Positions 7,160 through 17,208 of a stretch of DNA of 32,045 bases are shown here, piece after piece (positions within the stretch are counted from its first letter, which is position 1; every line of letters begins with the position of its first letter). The notes under the pieces were generated by a model. That model did not search any database and had not been told where the DNA came from. It was given only the letters and a program-made list of their open reading frames with translations. A program made the translations under genes and the position numbers. The stretch spans positions 1 to 32,045 of the forward strand of contig NZ_JACVZC010000069.1 of the NCBI RefSeq assembly GCF_016658545.1. The letters are read 5' to 3'. The stretch comes from Pseudomonas sp. S37. GTDB taxonomy: Bacteria > Pseudomonadota > Gammaproteobacteria > Pseudomonadales > Pseudomonadaceae.

Positions 7160-9243
7160 CCCACAGCGGTGTTTGCCTGGCCCATGGCCTGCAGCTTGCC
7201 CATGAACTGCTCGGCCGGCACCGGCTGGCCCAGCAGGTAGCCCTGCAGCGAATCACAACCCAGGCGGGTCAGGAAGTCCTGCTGCTTGTCGGTCTCCACC
7301 CCTTCGGCAACGATCCGCAGGCCCAGTGCCTGGCCCAGTGCGACGATGGCCGAGACGATCGCCGCATCGTCACTGTCCTGCTCCAGGTCACGCACAAAGC
7401 CGCGGTCTATCTTCAGTTCGTTGGCCGGCAGGCGCTTGAGGTACATCAGGCTGGAGTAGCCGGTACCAAAGTCATCGATGGACAGGTCCACACCCATGTC
7501 AGACAGGCGCTGCAGCACGGTCAGGCTGGCGTCGGCGTCGTGCATGGCGGTGGTTTCGGTGATTTCCAGGGTCAGGCAGTTGGCCGGCAGGCCATTCTGC
7601 CGCAGCGCTCGGGCCACGCTTTCGACCAGCCCGGTGTGGCAGAACTGGATAGCCGACAGGTTCACCGCCATGCGCCAGCCGTGATGGCCCTGGTCCAGCC
7701 ACTGGCGCATCTGCCGGCAGGCTTCATCCAGCACCCACTCACCAATGGGAATGATCAGCCCGGTCTTTTCCGCCAGGCCGATGAAGCGGTCGGGCAGCAA
7801 CAGGCCTTGCTGCGGGTGCTCCCAGCGCAGCAACGCTTCGGCGCCGATCGGCTGGCAGGCCTGGGCGTCGAACTTGGGTTGGTAGTGCAGGCGGAACTGG
7901 CGCTGCTCCAGCGCCTGGCGCAAGTCCTGCAGCAGTTGCAGTTGCTGGCGGGCGTTGCTGTTCATCGACACGTCGAAGAAGCTGTAGCCGTTCTTGCCGG
8001 CGCTCTTGGCGTGGTACATGGCGGCGTCGGCATTGCGCAGCAGCTCGTGCTGGTCCTGGCCATTGCCCGGGTAGAGGACGATGCCCAGGCTGGCCGACAG
8101 TTGCAGGTCGTGCTCGGCCACACGGAATGGCCGTGACACCAGGTTGACCTGCTTGACCGCAACATCCATGGCATCGTCCGGCTCTTGCAGTTCCACCAGC
8201 AGCACGAACTCGTCGCCGCCGATGCGCGCCAAGGTGTCCTGGCTGTGCAGGTGGCCGCGCAGGCGGGCGGCCACGGCCTTGAGCAGCAGGTCACCAATGT
8301 GGTGGCCAAAGGCATCGTTGACCGGTTTGAAGCCGTCCAGATCAATGAACATCAGGGCAAAGCAGCCGCCCTGCTCTGCCACCTTGGCGATGGCCTGCTC
8401 TATGCGGTCGGCCAGCAAGGTACGGTTGGGCAGGTCCGTCAGGGTGTCGTGCAAGGCCAGTTGGGTGAGTTCCTGGTTGGCCAGGGTCAGCGAACGCGCC
8501 AGCTCGGCGGTGCGTGCCTCCAGGCGGGCATCCAGCACCGAGGTCAGCAAGGCCACCGCCAATACTGCCAGGGTGGTGATCAGAACCAGGTAAACCAGGC
8601 CATCGCCTTGCAACCCGCTGCCCAGCGCGCCACAGAAGCTGCCATCGGGGAAGTTTGCCGCGGCCATTCCGGTGTAATGCATGCCGACGATGGCAAACCC
8701 CATCACCACGGCCGCCAGGCCGCGAATCTGCCGCACATAAGGGGTGTGCGCGCGCAAGCGGAAGGCGATCCACAAGGCTGCCGCCGAGGCCCCTACTGCT
8801 ATCAGCAGCGAGGCGCCGAACAGCGTAGGGTCATAGTCGATGCCAGGCAGCATGCGCAACGCGGCCATGCCGGTGTAGTGCATGCAGGCAATGCCGGCGC
8901 CCATGATCAACGCGCCAAACGCCAGTTGCAGCCCCGGCAGGCTCGGCTGGCTGACCAGCCACAGGGCAAAGCCCGAGGACAGCACGGCGATCAGCAGTGA
9001 AAACGCGGTCAGGGCCAGGTCGTAGCCCAGGTCGATGGGCAGGCTGAAGGCGAGCATGCCGATGAAGTGCATCGACCACACACCAATGCCCATGGCCAAC
9101 GCACCACCGCCCATCCACAGGTAGGCAGCGCGGCCCTTGGCCGTGGCGATGCGGCCAGTCAGGTCCAGGGCGGTATAGGACGCCAGGATCGCCACGCACA
9201 GCGAAATCAATACCAGCGAAGAGGAGTAGCTACCGGTCAGCAT
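7156..9243 (-). CDS. MHYT-GGDEF-EAL membrane protein, cyclic-di-GMP synthesis/degradation
   Basis: A 695-residue inner-membrane protein. Residues 1-235 form an MHYT sensor of seven membrane segments, with the repeated motifs MHFIGM (about 58), MHYTGM (121) and MHYTGM (188), thought to bind a metal and sense a diatomic gas. A GGDEF domain follows, with intact active site IGGDEF at 341-346. The product-inhibition site that normally reads RxxD is HSQD at 333-336, so it is probably non-functional. The EAL domain has EALLRW at 469-474 and the metal-binding DDFGTGYSS at 590-598, so phosphodiesterase activity is likely. It may make or break c-di-GMP to control motility and biofilm; the net activity cannot be read from sequence. 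A TACAAT -10-like sequence lies at 9288-9293 (minus strand). Confidence 0.94.
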   Translation of the reverse strand: MLTGSYSSSLVLISLCVAILASYTALDLTGRIATAKGRAAYLWMGGGALAMGIGVWSMHFIGMLAFSLPIDLGYDLALTAFSLLIAVLSSGFALWLVSQPSLPGLQLAFGALIMGAGIACMHYTGMAALRMLPGIDYDPTLFGASLLIAVGASAAALWIAFRLRAHTPYVRQIRGLAAVVMGFAIVGMHYTGMAAANFPDGSFCGALGSGLQGDGLVYLVLITTLAVLAVALLTSVLDARLEARTAELARSLTLANQELTQLALHDTLTDLPNRTLLADRIEQAIAKVAEQGGCFALMFIDLDGFKPVNDAFGHHIGDLLLKAVAARLRGHLHSQDTLARIGGDEFVLLVELQEPDDAMDVAVKQVNLVSRPFRVAEHDLQLSASLGIVLYPGNGQDQHELLRNADAAMYHAKSAGKNGYSFFDVSMNSNARQQLQLLQDLRQALEQRQFRLHYQPKFDAQACQPIGAEALLRWEHPQQGLLLPDRFIGLAEKTGLIIPIGEWVLDEACRQMRQWLDQGHHGWRMAVNLSAIQFCHTGLVESVARALRQNGLPANCLTLEITETTAMHDADASLTVLQRLSDMGVDLSIDDFGTGYSSLMYLKRLPANELKIDRGFVRDLEQDSDDAAIVSAIVALGQALGLRIVAEGVETDKQQDFLTRLGCDSLQGYLLGQPVPAEQFMGKLQAMGQANTAVG

Positions 9244-9375
9244 TGGGAGTTCCAGGGCCGGGACAGGGGGCCCGGAAAAAGCTGACGATTGTACTCAAGC
9301 TTTGACGAAACGCACGGGGTTTTTGCGAATGGGAATGGATCCAATGGTAAGACGGGTATTGGCCTTAATGCGGTC

Positions 9376-9496
9376 CCTGTAGGAGCGGCCTTGCGTCGCG
9401 ATCGGGCTGCGAAGCAGCCCCAGGATTGTGATTCGCAAGCGAAAAACGCTGGGGCCGCTTTGCGGCCCGATCGCGACACAAGGCCGCTCCTACAGG
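9376..9496. repeat. REP inverted pair between the GGDEF-EAL gene and the efflux operon
   Basis: A 32-base arm starting CCTGTAGGAGCGGCC at 9376-9407 is mirrored at 9465-9496 with one mismatch. Between the arms are smaller hairpins (GGGCTGCGAAGCAGCCC and GGGCCGC near 9450-9468). It sits 22 bp beyond the opmB stop codon. It may act as a transcript-end stabiliser or attenuator for the efflux operon. Confidence 0.88.
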
Positions 9497-9518
9497 CAGT
9501 ACGCGGTTGCAGGTTATA

Positions 9519-11009
9519 TTACTCCTGCTCGGCAAACGCCTGTTCAGCATCCCAGCCACCGCCCAGCGCGGCCACCAGCTGCACACTGGCCACCAACCGC
9601 CCTTGCAGCAGGTTCAGCACGCTGCGCTCGTTGCTTAGCGCAGTGGTTTGCACGTTGACCACATCCAGGTAACCGATCAACCCGGCACGGTACTGGTTCT
9701 CGGTCAGGCGCAGCGACTCGCGGGCGGCATCCAGGGCCTCCTGGCGCACCACCGCTTCATCACCATATACCTTCAACTGCACCAGCAGGTTTTCCACTTC
9801 CTTGAAGCCGTCCAGCACGGTCTGCCGGTACTGCGCCACGGTCTGGTCATACACTGCCACCGTGCGGTCGACCTCGGCGCTGCGCTTGCCGGCGTCGAAC
9901 AGGTTCAGCGCCAGTTGCGGGCCTACCGACCAATAGCGGTTGGGCAGCTCGATCCAGTTGGTGAAACTGCTGCTGGAATAGCCACCGCTCATGCTCAGGC
10001 TAAGGTCCGGGAAGTACGCCGCCCGCGATACGCCGATATTGGCGTTGGCAGCCATCACGTTGCGTTCGGCCGACGCGATGTCGGGGCGCCGCTCCAGTAA
10101 TTGCGAAGGTAGCGACACCGGAATTTGCGGCAGCGCCGGAATGTCCTTGCTGTCGGCCAGGGCAAAGTCGGCCGGGGTCTTGCCCAGCAGGACGGCAATG
10201 GCGTTCTCGAACTGCGCGCGCTGCCAGATCAGGTCGATCAGGTCGGCCTGGGTGCTTTTCAGCTGGGTGCGTGCCTGGGCCACCGCATCCGGGCCGGCGA
10301 CACCGGCGCGGTACTGGTTTTCGTTCATCCGCAGCGAGCGTTCATAGGCCGCTACGGTGGCCTCCAGCAAGCGCTTCTGCTCGTCGATGACGCGCAGTTG
10401 CAGGTAGTTCTGCACCAGCTCCGATTGCTGGCTCAAACGGATAGAGGCAAGGTCGGCGAAGCTAGCTTCGGCGCTGGCCTCGTTGGCATTCAGGGTTTCG
10501 CGCAGCTTGCCCCACAGGTCGATTTCCCAGCTCACGCCCAACTGCGCGTTGTAGGTGTTGCGAATACCACTGCTGTTGTTCGACAGGCTGGAGCTGGAAC
10601 TGCCGGTACCTTGTGCCGAACGGTTCTTGCTGGCGGTCAGGTCGAGGCTGGGGAACAGCGCCGCACGGCTGCTGCGCACCAGCGCCTGGGCCTGACGGTA
10701 CTGGGCCTCCGATTGCGCCACGGTCTGGTTGCTGCGGTTCAGCTCTTCGACCAGCGCATTAAGCCCGGCATCGCCGTAGATTTCCCACCAGGCGCCGCGG
10801 GCGATGGCGTCAGACGGCGTGGCCTGGGTCCAACCCTCGGCGTGCTTGAACTGCGCCGCCTTGCTGGCCAGTTCGGGGCGATGGTAGTCCGGGCTCAGGG
10901 TACAGGCACTGAGCAGGGCCACGCACAACCCGGCGCCAAGCAGGCGCGAGCCACGGCCACGGGTCAGCGCTTGCAGGGCACGGTGAAGTGGGGTCTGGGC
11001 AAAAGTCAT
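9519..11009 (-). CDS. opmB: Outer-membrane efflux lipoprotein (OpmB-like, NodT family)
   Basis: A 496-residue outer-membrane channel of the TolC/OprM-NodT family and the exit duct of the tripartite pump encoded just upstream. The N-terminus carries a lipoprotein signal peptide ending in lipobox LLSAC, so it is lipid-anchored. Two OEP repeat domains follow, each with the long-helix signature ending in the paired motifs RSLRMNENQYRAGVAG and ESLRLTENQYRAGLIG. The ATG at 11009 is chosen over the 14-codon upstream extension because it overlaps the permease stop as ATGA (11006-11009) and begins a proper signal sequence. It is fourth and last of the muxABC-opmB order, as in P. aeruginosa. Confidence 0.93.
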   Translation of the reverse strand: MTFAQTPLHRALQALTRGRGSRLLGAGLCVALLSACTLSPDYHRPELASKAAQFKHAEGWTQATPSDAIARGAWWEIYGDAGLNALVEELNRSNQTVAQSEAQYRQAQALVRSSRAALFPSLDLTASKNRSAQGTGSSSSSLSNNSSGIRNTYNAQLGVSWEIDLWGKLRETLNANEASAEASFADLASIRLSQQSELVQNYLQLRVIDEQKRLLEATVAAYERSLRMNENQYRAGVAGPDAVAQARTQLKSTQADLIDLIWQRAQFENAIAVLLGKTPADFALADSKDIPALPQIPVSLPSQLLERRPDIASAERNVMAANANIGVSRAAYFPDLSLSMSGGYSSSSFTNWIELPNRYWSVGPQLALNLFDAGKRSAEVDRTVAVYDQTVAQYRQTVLDGFKEVENLLVQLKVYGDEAVVRQEALDAARESLRLTENQYRAGLIGYLDVVNVQTTALSNERSVLNLLQGRLVASVQLVAALGGGWDAEQAFAEQE

Positions 11010-14000
11010 AGCGGGGTTTCCAGGGCGGCGTCGGTGCGCACGCCGCGCCAACGGTTGAAACGGTGGCGCAGGCGGTCGAGGTACAGGTAGACCACCGGCG
11101 TCGTGTAAAGGGTAAGAACCTGGCTGAACACCAGGCCACCGATGATGGTCAGGCCCAGCGGCTGGCGCATTTCCGCGCCTTCGGCGTGGCTCAGCAGCAG
11201 CGGCAAGGCGCCGAGGATGGCCGCCAGGGTGGTCATCAGGATCGGCCGCAGGCGCAGCAGGCAGGCCCGGCGGATCGACTCTTCCGGCGACAGGCCCTGG
11301 TGGCGTTCCAGTTGCAGGGCCAGGTCAATCATCAGGATGGCGTTCTTCTTCACCACGCCAATCAACAGGAACAGGCCCAGCAGCGAGATCAGGCTGAACT
11401 CGCCACCGGTAACGTACAGCGCCAGCAAGGCACCGACGCCGGCCGACGGCAGTGTCGAAAGAATGGTCAGCGGATGGATGTAGCTTTCATACAGGATGCC
11501 CAGCACCAGATAAACCAGCAGAAGCGCACCGAGGATCATGAACGGCTGGCCCTGCTGGGTCTTGGCGAAGGCATCGGCCGTGCCGCCCAGTTTGGCGATG
11601 ACTTCCTCGGGCAGGCCAAGCGTGGCCACGGCCCGCTCCACTGCCGCCAGGGCCTGGTCGGGGCTGTAGCCTTCGGCGACGTCGAAGGCAATGTCTTCGG
11701 CGGCGAACTGGCCTTCGTGGCTGACCCGGTCGTTGGCCAGGCTGTTCTCGTAGTGGGCGATGGTCGACAGCGGCACGCGCGCGCCGTCGGCGGTAATCAC
11801 CTGCACCTGCTCCAGGGTGCTTGGGTCCCAGGCGTACTTGGGGTTGATCTCCAGCACCACCTGGTATTGGTTGAGGCTGTCGTAGATGGTGGAGATCTGC
11901 CGCTGGCTGTAGGCGTTGTTCAGCACCGTGGTGACCATGCTCATGTCGATGCCCAGGCGCTTGGCCTGGTCGCGGTCGACCACCAGCGTCACCTGCTGGG
12001 TGCCGGCACCGTCGCGGGCGTCGATGGCGGTCAGTTGAGGCAAGGCACGCAGGGCCGCGACCACCTTAGGGAACCATTCACGCAACGCCGTCAGGTCACC
12101 ACTTTGCAGGGTGTACAGGTACTGCGACGAGGTCTGGTCACGCCCGCCCCCGCCCAGTTGCAGGTCCTGGTCCGCCATCAGGAACAGCCGCCCGCCCGGC
12201 ACCTTGGGCATTTCCTTGCGCAGGCGCTCGATCACTTTCTGGGCGTCCAGCTTGCGCTCGCTGATCGGTTTCAGGCGCACCAGCACCATGGCATTGTTGG
12301 TGCCACTGTTGCCGCCAATGAAGCCGGCAACGCTCTGCACGGCGGGGTCGGCGAGCAAGGCGCGGCGGTAGATTTCCATTTTTGGCTGCATCACGCTGAA
12401 CGACAGGCCGTCGTCACCGCGGATAAAGCCCATCAGCTGGCCGGTGTCCTGCTGCGGCATCAGCGTCTTGGGTACCACCACGTACAGGGCAATGTTGATG
12501 CCGATGGTGGCCAGCAGGCTCAGCAGGGTCAGGCGCTTGTGGCGCAAGGCCCAGCCCAGGCTGCGGTCATAGCCGTCGACCATGCGCTGGTGCAGCTTGT
12601 CACTCCACCGCTGCAGGCGGGTCTGCTCGGCTTGGTGCGGCTTGAGCCAGCGGGCGCAGAGCATCGGCGTAAGGGTCAGCGACACCACCAGCGAGACAAT
12701 GATCGCCGCCGCCAGGGTGATGGAAAACTCCTGGAACAGGTTGCGCACGATGCCACCCATGAACAGGATGGAAACGAACACCGCCACCAGCGAGACGTTC
12801 ATCGACAGCAAGGTAAAGCCCACTTCCCTGGCGCCGAGGAAGGCCGCCTTCATCGGCGGCTGGCCGTCCTCGATGTGCCGCGAGATGTTCTCCAGCACGA
12901 CGATGGCGTCATCCACCACCAGGCCGGTGGCAAGGATCAACGCCATCAGCGACAGGTTATTGAGCGAGAAGCCACACAGGTACATGACCGCGAAGGTACC
13001 CACCAGCGACACCGGCACCGCCAGGCTGGGGATCAGCGAGGCGCGCAGGCTGCCGAGGAACAGGTACACCACCAGAATCACCAGCACCACCGCGATCAAC
13101 AGGGTGTGCTCGGCCTCCTTGAGGCTTGCCTTGATCACTGGCGAGCGGTCCATGGCCACGTTCAGTTGCACGCTGGCGGGCAGCAGCGACTGCAGGGCCG
13201 GCAGTTGCGCCTTGATCTGGTCAACCGTTTCGATGATGTTGGCGCCGGTCTGGCGGTTGACCACCAGCAGCACGGCTGCCTGGTCGTTGAAGAAACCACT
13301 GTTGTAGCGGTTCTCGACACCGTCGGTGATGGTGGCCACGTCGGACAGGCGCAGGATGGTGCCGTTCTGCTGGCGAATCACCACCGGCTCGTAGTCCTTG
13401 GCCTTTTCCAGCTGGTCGTTGGCGCGCACCTGCCAGTTGCGCTCGGCATCCTCGACAAAGCCCATGGGCCGGCGCTGGTTGGCGTTGGCCACGGCCGTGC
13501 GCACTTCATCCAGCGACAGGCCGTACTGGTTGAGCAGTTGCGGCTCGACGGCAATGCGCACCGCCGGCAACGAACTGCCGCCGATCTGCACCTCCCCTAC
13601 CCCGGACACCTGGGCCAGGCTCTGGGACAGGATGGTATCGGCCAGGTCATACAGCTGGCCTTTCTGCAGCACGTCCGAGGTCAGCGACAGCACCATGATC
13701 GGCGCCTGCGACGGGTTGATCTTCTTGTAGGTGGGCATGCTGCGCATGCCACTGGGCAGCAGGTTGCGGGTGGCGTTGATCGCCGCCTGCACCTCGCGCG
13801 CCGCGCCGTCGATGTCACGGCCCATCTCGAAGCCGATGATCACCCGGGTCGAGCCCTGGTTGGAGCTGCTGGTCAGTGTGGTGACACCCGCGATGCTGCC
13901 CAGCTTGCGCTCCAGCGGCGTGGCCACGGTAGAGGCCATGACCTCGGGGCTGGCGCCGGCCAGGTTGGCCGACACCACGATCACCGGGAAGTCCATTTCC

Positions 14001-14113
14001 GGCAGCGGCGCAACCGGCAGCAGCTTGAAGCTGACACCGCCCAGCAGCATGATCGCCAGGCTCAGCAGCATCGTCGCTACCGGGCGACGAATGAAAGGTC
14101 CCGACAGGTTCAT
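11006..14113 (-). CDS. muxC: RND multidrug efflux permease, MuxC/MdtC type
   Basis: A 1035-residue inner-membrane proton-driven drug exporter of the HAE-1 RND family. Twelve membrane segments and two large periplasmic loops are expected. The N-terminus FIRRPVATMLLSLAIML is the usual first segment. The proton-relay aspartate pair is visible in TM4 (ATGLVVDDAIVVLENISRH). Late-segment motifs are GVVKKNAILMIDLALQLE and LLRLRPILMTTLAAILGALP. In MdtBC/MuxBC systems two different permeases assemble into a mixed trimer, and this is the second one. It overlaps both neighbours by 4 bp (ATGA at 14110-14113 and 11006-11009), implying coupled translation. Family substrates include novobiocin, aztreonam, macrolides and bile salts, but substrate range here is unknown. 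Confidence 0.95.
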   Translation of the reverse strand: MNLSGPFIRRPVATMLLSLAIMLLGGVSFKLLPVAPLPEMDFPVIVVSANLAGASPEVMASTVATPLERKLGSIAGVTTLTSSSNQGSTRVIIGFEMGRDIDGAAREVQAAINATRNLLPSGMRSMPTYKKINPSQAPIMVLSLTSDVLQKGQLYDLADTILSQSLAQVSGVGEVQIGGSSLPAVRIAVEPQLLNQYGLSLDEVRTAVANANQRRPMGFVEDAERNWQVRANDQLEKAKDYEPVVIRQQNGTILRLSDVATITDGVENRYNSGFFNDQAAVLLVVNRQTGANIIETVDQIKAQLPALQSLLPASVQLNVAMDRSPVIKASLKEAEHTLLIAVVLVILVVYLFLGSLRASLIPSLAVPVSLVGTFAVMYLCGFSLNNLSLMALILATGLVVDDAIVVLENISRHIEDGQPPMKAAFLGAREVGFTLLSMNVSLVAVFVSILFMGGIVRNLFQEFSITLAAAIIVSLVVSLTLTPMLCARWLKPHQAEQTRLQRWSDKLHQRMVDGYDRSLGWALRHKRLTLLSLLATIGINIALYVVVPKTLMPQQDTGQLMGFIRGDDGLSFSVMQPKMEIYRRALLADPAVQSVAGFIGGNSGTNNAMVLVRLKPISERKLDAQKVIERLRKEMPKVPGGRLFLMADQDLQLGGGGRDQTSSQYLYTLQSGDLTALREWFPKVVAALRALPQLTAIDARDGAGTQQVTLVVDRDQAKRLGIDMSMVTTVLNNAYSQRQISTIYDSLNQYQVVLEINPKYAWDPSTLEQVQVITADGARVPLSTIAHYENSLANDRVSHEGQFAAEDIAFDVAEGYSPDQALAAVERAVATLGLPEEVIAKLGGTADAFAKTQQGQPFMILGALLLVYLVLGILYESYIHPLTILSTLPSAGVGALLALYVTGGEFSLISLLGLFLLIGVVKKNAILMIDLALQLERHQGLSPEESIRRACLLRLRPILMTTLAAILGALPLLLSHAEGAEMRQPLGLTIIGGLVFSQVLTLYTTPVVYLYLDRLRHRFNRWRGVRTDAALETPL

Positions 14114-17100
14114 GCCTCGGCCTGCTTCGCGTCAGTGGCCGGGCGCCAGCGGCGTGCCAGGCGGTCGAAGTACAGGTAGATGACCGGGGTAGTGAACAGG
14201 GTCAGTACCTGGCTGACCAGCAGCCCACCAACCATCACCAGGCCCAGCGGCTGGCGCAGCTCGGCGCCGGAGCCGGTTGCGAGCATCAGCGGCACTGCGC
14301 CAAACAGCGCGGCCAGGGTGGTCATCAGGATCGGCCGGAAGCGCAGCAGCGCCGCCTGGTAGATGGCATCACGCGGGCTCATGCCCTGATGCCGTTCGGC
14401 CTCGAGGGCGAAGTCGATCATCATGATCGCGTTCTTCTTGACGATACCGATCAGCAAGATGATACCGATGATGGCGATCATGCCCAGGTCGTTGCCGCTG
14501 ATGAGCAGGGCCAACAAGGCGCCGACCGCTGCCGACGGCAAGGTCGAGAGGATGGTTACCGGGTGGATGTAGCTTTCGTACAGCACGCCCAGCACGATGT
14601 ACATGGTCACCACCGCAGCCAGGATCAGCAGCAAGGTGCTCGACAACGAGGCCTGGAAGGCCTCCGCCGCACCCTGGAAGCGGGTCTGCACGCCCAGCGG
14701 CATGCCGATGTCCTTTTGGACCTGCTCGATCACCTGCACCGCCTCGCCCAGCGAAGCGCCATGGGCCAGGTTGAAGGACATGGTCACTGCCGGGAACTGG
14801 CCAATGTGGGAAATGGCCAGTTGCGCCTGGCGCTGCTCGATGCGCGCAAGCGCCGACAGGCGCACCTGGCCGCCATCGGTGGCCTTGACGTGGATCGACT
14901 CCAGCGCCTGCGGGCCGATGACCGCCGCATCCTTGGCCTGCAGCACCACGCGGTACTGGCTGGCCTGGGTGTAGATGGTCGAGATCTGCCGCTGGCCAAA
15001 GGCGTCGTACAGGGCATTGGTGATCTGCGCCACGGTAATGCCCAGGCGGCTGGCCATGTCACGGTCGATCACCAGGTACACCTGCAGGCCCTTGTCCTGC
15101 AGGTCGCTGGCCACGTCGGCCAGTTCCGGGCGCTGCTGCAGCGCCTGCACCAGCTTGCCGCTCCACTGCGCCAGCAGGTCGGCGTCCGGCGACGACAGGC
15201 TGAACTGGTATTGGGTACGGCTAACGCGGTCTTCGATGCTCAGGTCCTGCACCGGCTGCATGAACAGGCGGATACCGACCAGCTTGTCGACCTGTGGCTG
15301 CAGGCGGCTGATGACTTCGCCGGCAGTGACGTCGCGCTCGCCATGGGGCTTGAGGTTGATCAGCAGGCGGCCGCTGTTGAGCGTGGCGTTATCGCCATCC
15401 ACACCAATGTAGGACGACAGGCTCTGTACTGCCGGGTCCTGCAGGATCACCTTGCTAAGCGCCTGCTGGCGCTCGCTCATGGCGGCGAACGAGGTGGACT
15501 GCGGCGCTTCGGAGATGCCCTGGATCACCCCGGTGTCCTGCACCGGGAAGAAGCCCTTGGGCACCACCATGTACAGGAATACCGTCAGCGCCAGGCTTGC
15601 CACGGCCACCATCAGGGTCAGTGGCTGGTGCTTGAGTACCCATTGCAGGGCGCTGCCGTAGTGCTTGATCAGCCAGTCGATCCAGGCGCCACTGGCGCGG
15701 TAGAAGCGGCCTTGTTCTCCTTCCTTGGGTTCACGCTTGAGCAGGCGCGCGCACATCATCGGCGTCAGGGTCAGCGACACCACCAGGGAAATCAGGATGG
15801 CCACCGCCAGGGTGATGGCGAATTCGCGGAACAGGCGGCCGACCACGTCGGCCATGAACAGCAGCGGGATCAGTACCGCAATCAGCGAGAAGGTCAGCGA
15901 AATCAGGGTGAAGCCGATCTGCCGGGCGCCCTTGAGCGCGGCCTGCATGGGCGTCTCGCCCTCTTCGATGTGGCGGGAGATGTTCTCCAGCATGACGATG
16001 GCGTCGTCGACCACAAAGCCGGTGGCGATGGTCAGGGCCATCAGCGTCAGGTTGTTGACCGAGAAGCCGGCCAGGTACATCACGCCGAAGGTGCCGATCA
16101 GCGACAGCGGCACGGCAATCGACGGGATAATGGTGGCGCTGACGCGGCGCAGGAAGACGAAGGTGACCATGACCACCAGCACGATGGCGATCAGCAGCTC
16201 GTGCTGCACGTCCTTGACGGCGGCGCGAATGGTCTGGGTGCGGTCGGTCAGTACCGAGACGTCGAGGCCGGCTGGCAGGTTGTCGGTGATCGACGGCAGC
16301 AGGTCCTTGATGCGGTCGACCACTTCGATCACGTTGGCGCCGGGTTGGCGCTGGATGTTCAGCAACACCGCGTGGTTTTCGTTGGCCCAGGCGGCCAGGC
16401 GCTCGTTCTCCGCGCCGTCGACGATCTCTGCCACATCCTTAAGGCGCAGCGGCGCACCGTTGGTGTAGGCCAGGATCAGGTTGGCGTATTCCTCGGGGGA
16501 ACGCAGCTGGTCGTTGGCATCGAGCATCGACACCCGGGTCGGGCCGTCGAAGTTGCCCTTGGGCTGGTTGACGTTGGAGGCGCCGATCAACGTGCGCACG
16601 TCATCCAGGTTCAGGCCGTTGGCCGCCAGGGCATCGACGTTGACCTTGATCCGCACTGCCTGGCGCTGGCCACCGGCAATGCTGACCATGCCCACGCCAC
16701 TGATCTGCGCGAGCTTCTGGGCCACGCGGGTATCGACCAGGTCGTTGAGCTTGGGCAGCGGCATGGTCTTGCTGGAGATGGCCAGGGTCAGCACCGGGGT
16801 ATCGGCCGGGTTGACCTTGTTGTACACCGGTGGCGCCGGCAGGTCGCTGGGCAGCAGGTTGCTGGAGGCGTTGATCGCGGCCTGCACCTGTTGCTCGGCC
16901 ACGTCCATGTTCATGTCGAGGTTGAAGCGCAGGGTCAGCACCGACGCACCGCCGGAGCTGGTCGAGGCCATTTGCTCCAGGCCGGGCATCTGGCCGAACT
17001 GGCGTTCCAGTGGCGCGGTGACGGCGCTGGTCATTACCTGCGGGCTGGCGCCAGGGTACAGGGTCATGACGCGGATGGTCGGGTAGTCCACCTGTGGCAA

Positions 17101-17208
17101 GGCGGACACCGGTAGCAGCTTGTAGGCGATCAGGCCGGCCAGGACAATGGCCAGCATGCTCAGCGTGGTGGCGACCGGCCGCAGGATGAACAGGCGCGAG
17201 AGGTTCAT
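14110..17208 (-). CDS. muxB: RND multidrug efflux permease, MuxB/MdtB type
   Basis: A 1032-residue RND permease, partner of the next gene in a heterotrimeric pump. It begins MNLSRLFILRPVATTLSMLA. TM4 has the proton-relay pair in ATGFVVDDAIVMLENISRH, and the late signature GIVKKNAIMMIDFALEAERH is intact. It differs widely from the second permease, so these are two distinct paralogues and not a recent duplication. The start overlaps the adaptor stop (17205-17208) and its stop overlaps the muxC start (14110-14113), both by 4 bp. In E. coli MdtB mainly carries out proton translocation while MdtC binds drug; whether that division holds here is inference. Confidence 0.95.
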   Translation of the reverse strand: MNLSRLFILRPVATTLSMLAIVLAGLIAYKLLPVSALPQVDYPTIRVMTLYPGASPQVMTSAVTAPLERQFGQMPGLEQMASTSSGGASVLTLRFNLDMNMDVAEQQVQAAINASSNLLPSDLPAPPVYNKVNPADTPVLTLAISSKTMPLPKLNDLVDTRVAQKLAQISGVGMVSIAGGQRQAVRIKVNVDALAANGLNLDDVRTLIGASNVNQPKGNFDGPTRVSMLDANDQLRSPEEYANLILAYTNGAPLRLKDVAEIVDGAENERLAAWANENHAVLLNIQRQPGANVIEVVDRIKDLLPSITDNLPAGLDVSVLTDRTQTIRAAVKDVQHELLIAIVLVVMVTFVFLRRVSATIIPSIAVPLSLIGTFGVMYLAGFSVNNLTLMALTIATGFVVDDAIVMLENISRHIEEGETPMQAALKGARQIGFTLISLTFSLIAVLIPLLFMADVVGRLFREFAITLAVAILISLVVSLTLTPMMCARLLKREPKEGEQGRFYRASGAWIDWLIKHYGSALQWVLKHQPLTLMVAVASLALTVFLYMVVPKGFFPVQDTGVIQGISEAPQSTSFAAMSERQQALSKVILQDPAVQSLSSYIGVDGDNATLNSGRLLINLKPHGERDVTAGEVISRLQPQVDKLVGIRLFMQPVQDLSIEDRVSRTQYQFSLSSPDADLLAQWSGKLVQALQQRPELADVASDLQDKGLQVYLVIDRDMASRLGITVAQITNALYDAFGQRQISTIYTQASQYRVVLQAKDAAVIGPQALESIHVKATDGGQVRLSALARIEQRQAQLAISHIGQFPAVTMSFNLAHGASLGEAVQVIEQVQKDIGMPLGVQTRFQGAAEAFQASLSSTLLLILAAVVTMYIVLGVLYESYIHPVTILSTLPSAAVGALLALLISGNDLGMIAIIGIILLIGIVKKNAIMMIDFALEAERHQGMSPRDAIYQAALLRFRPILMTTLAALFGAVPLMLATGSGAELRQPLGLVMVGGLLVSQVLTLFTTPVIYLYFDRLARRWRPATDAKQAEA

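Noticed and set aside
9376..9496. Inverted repeats considered as an insertion sequence or CRISPR remnant
   Set aside because: No transposase, no target duplication and no regular spacers; the arms match other REP units in the same window.
11063..14179. Long plus-strand open frame of more than 1000 codons opposite muxC
   Set aside because: It is rich in His, Gln, Arg and Gly without any family motif and lies exactly antisense to a clear RND permease. Such shadows are usual in high-G+C genes.
14389..17115. Long plus-strand open frame of about 900 codons opposite muxB
   Set aside because: Same composition artefact; no motif, no ribosome-binding site, and the minus strand encodes an intact RND permease.
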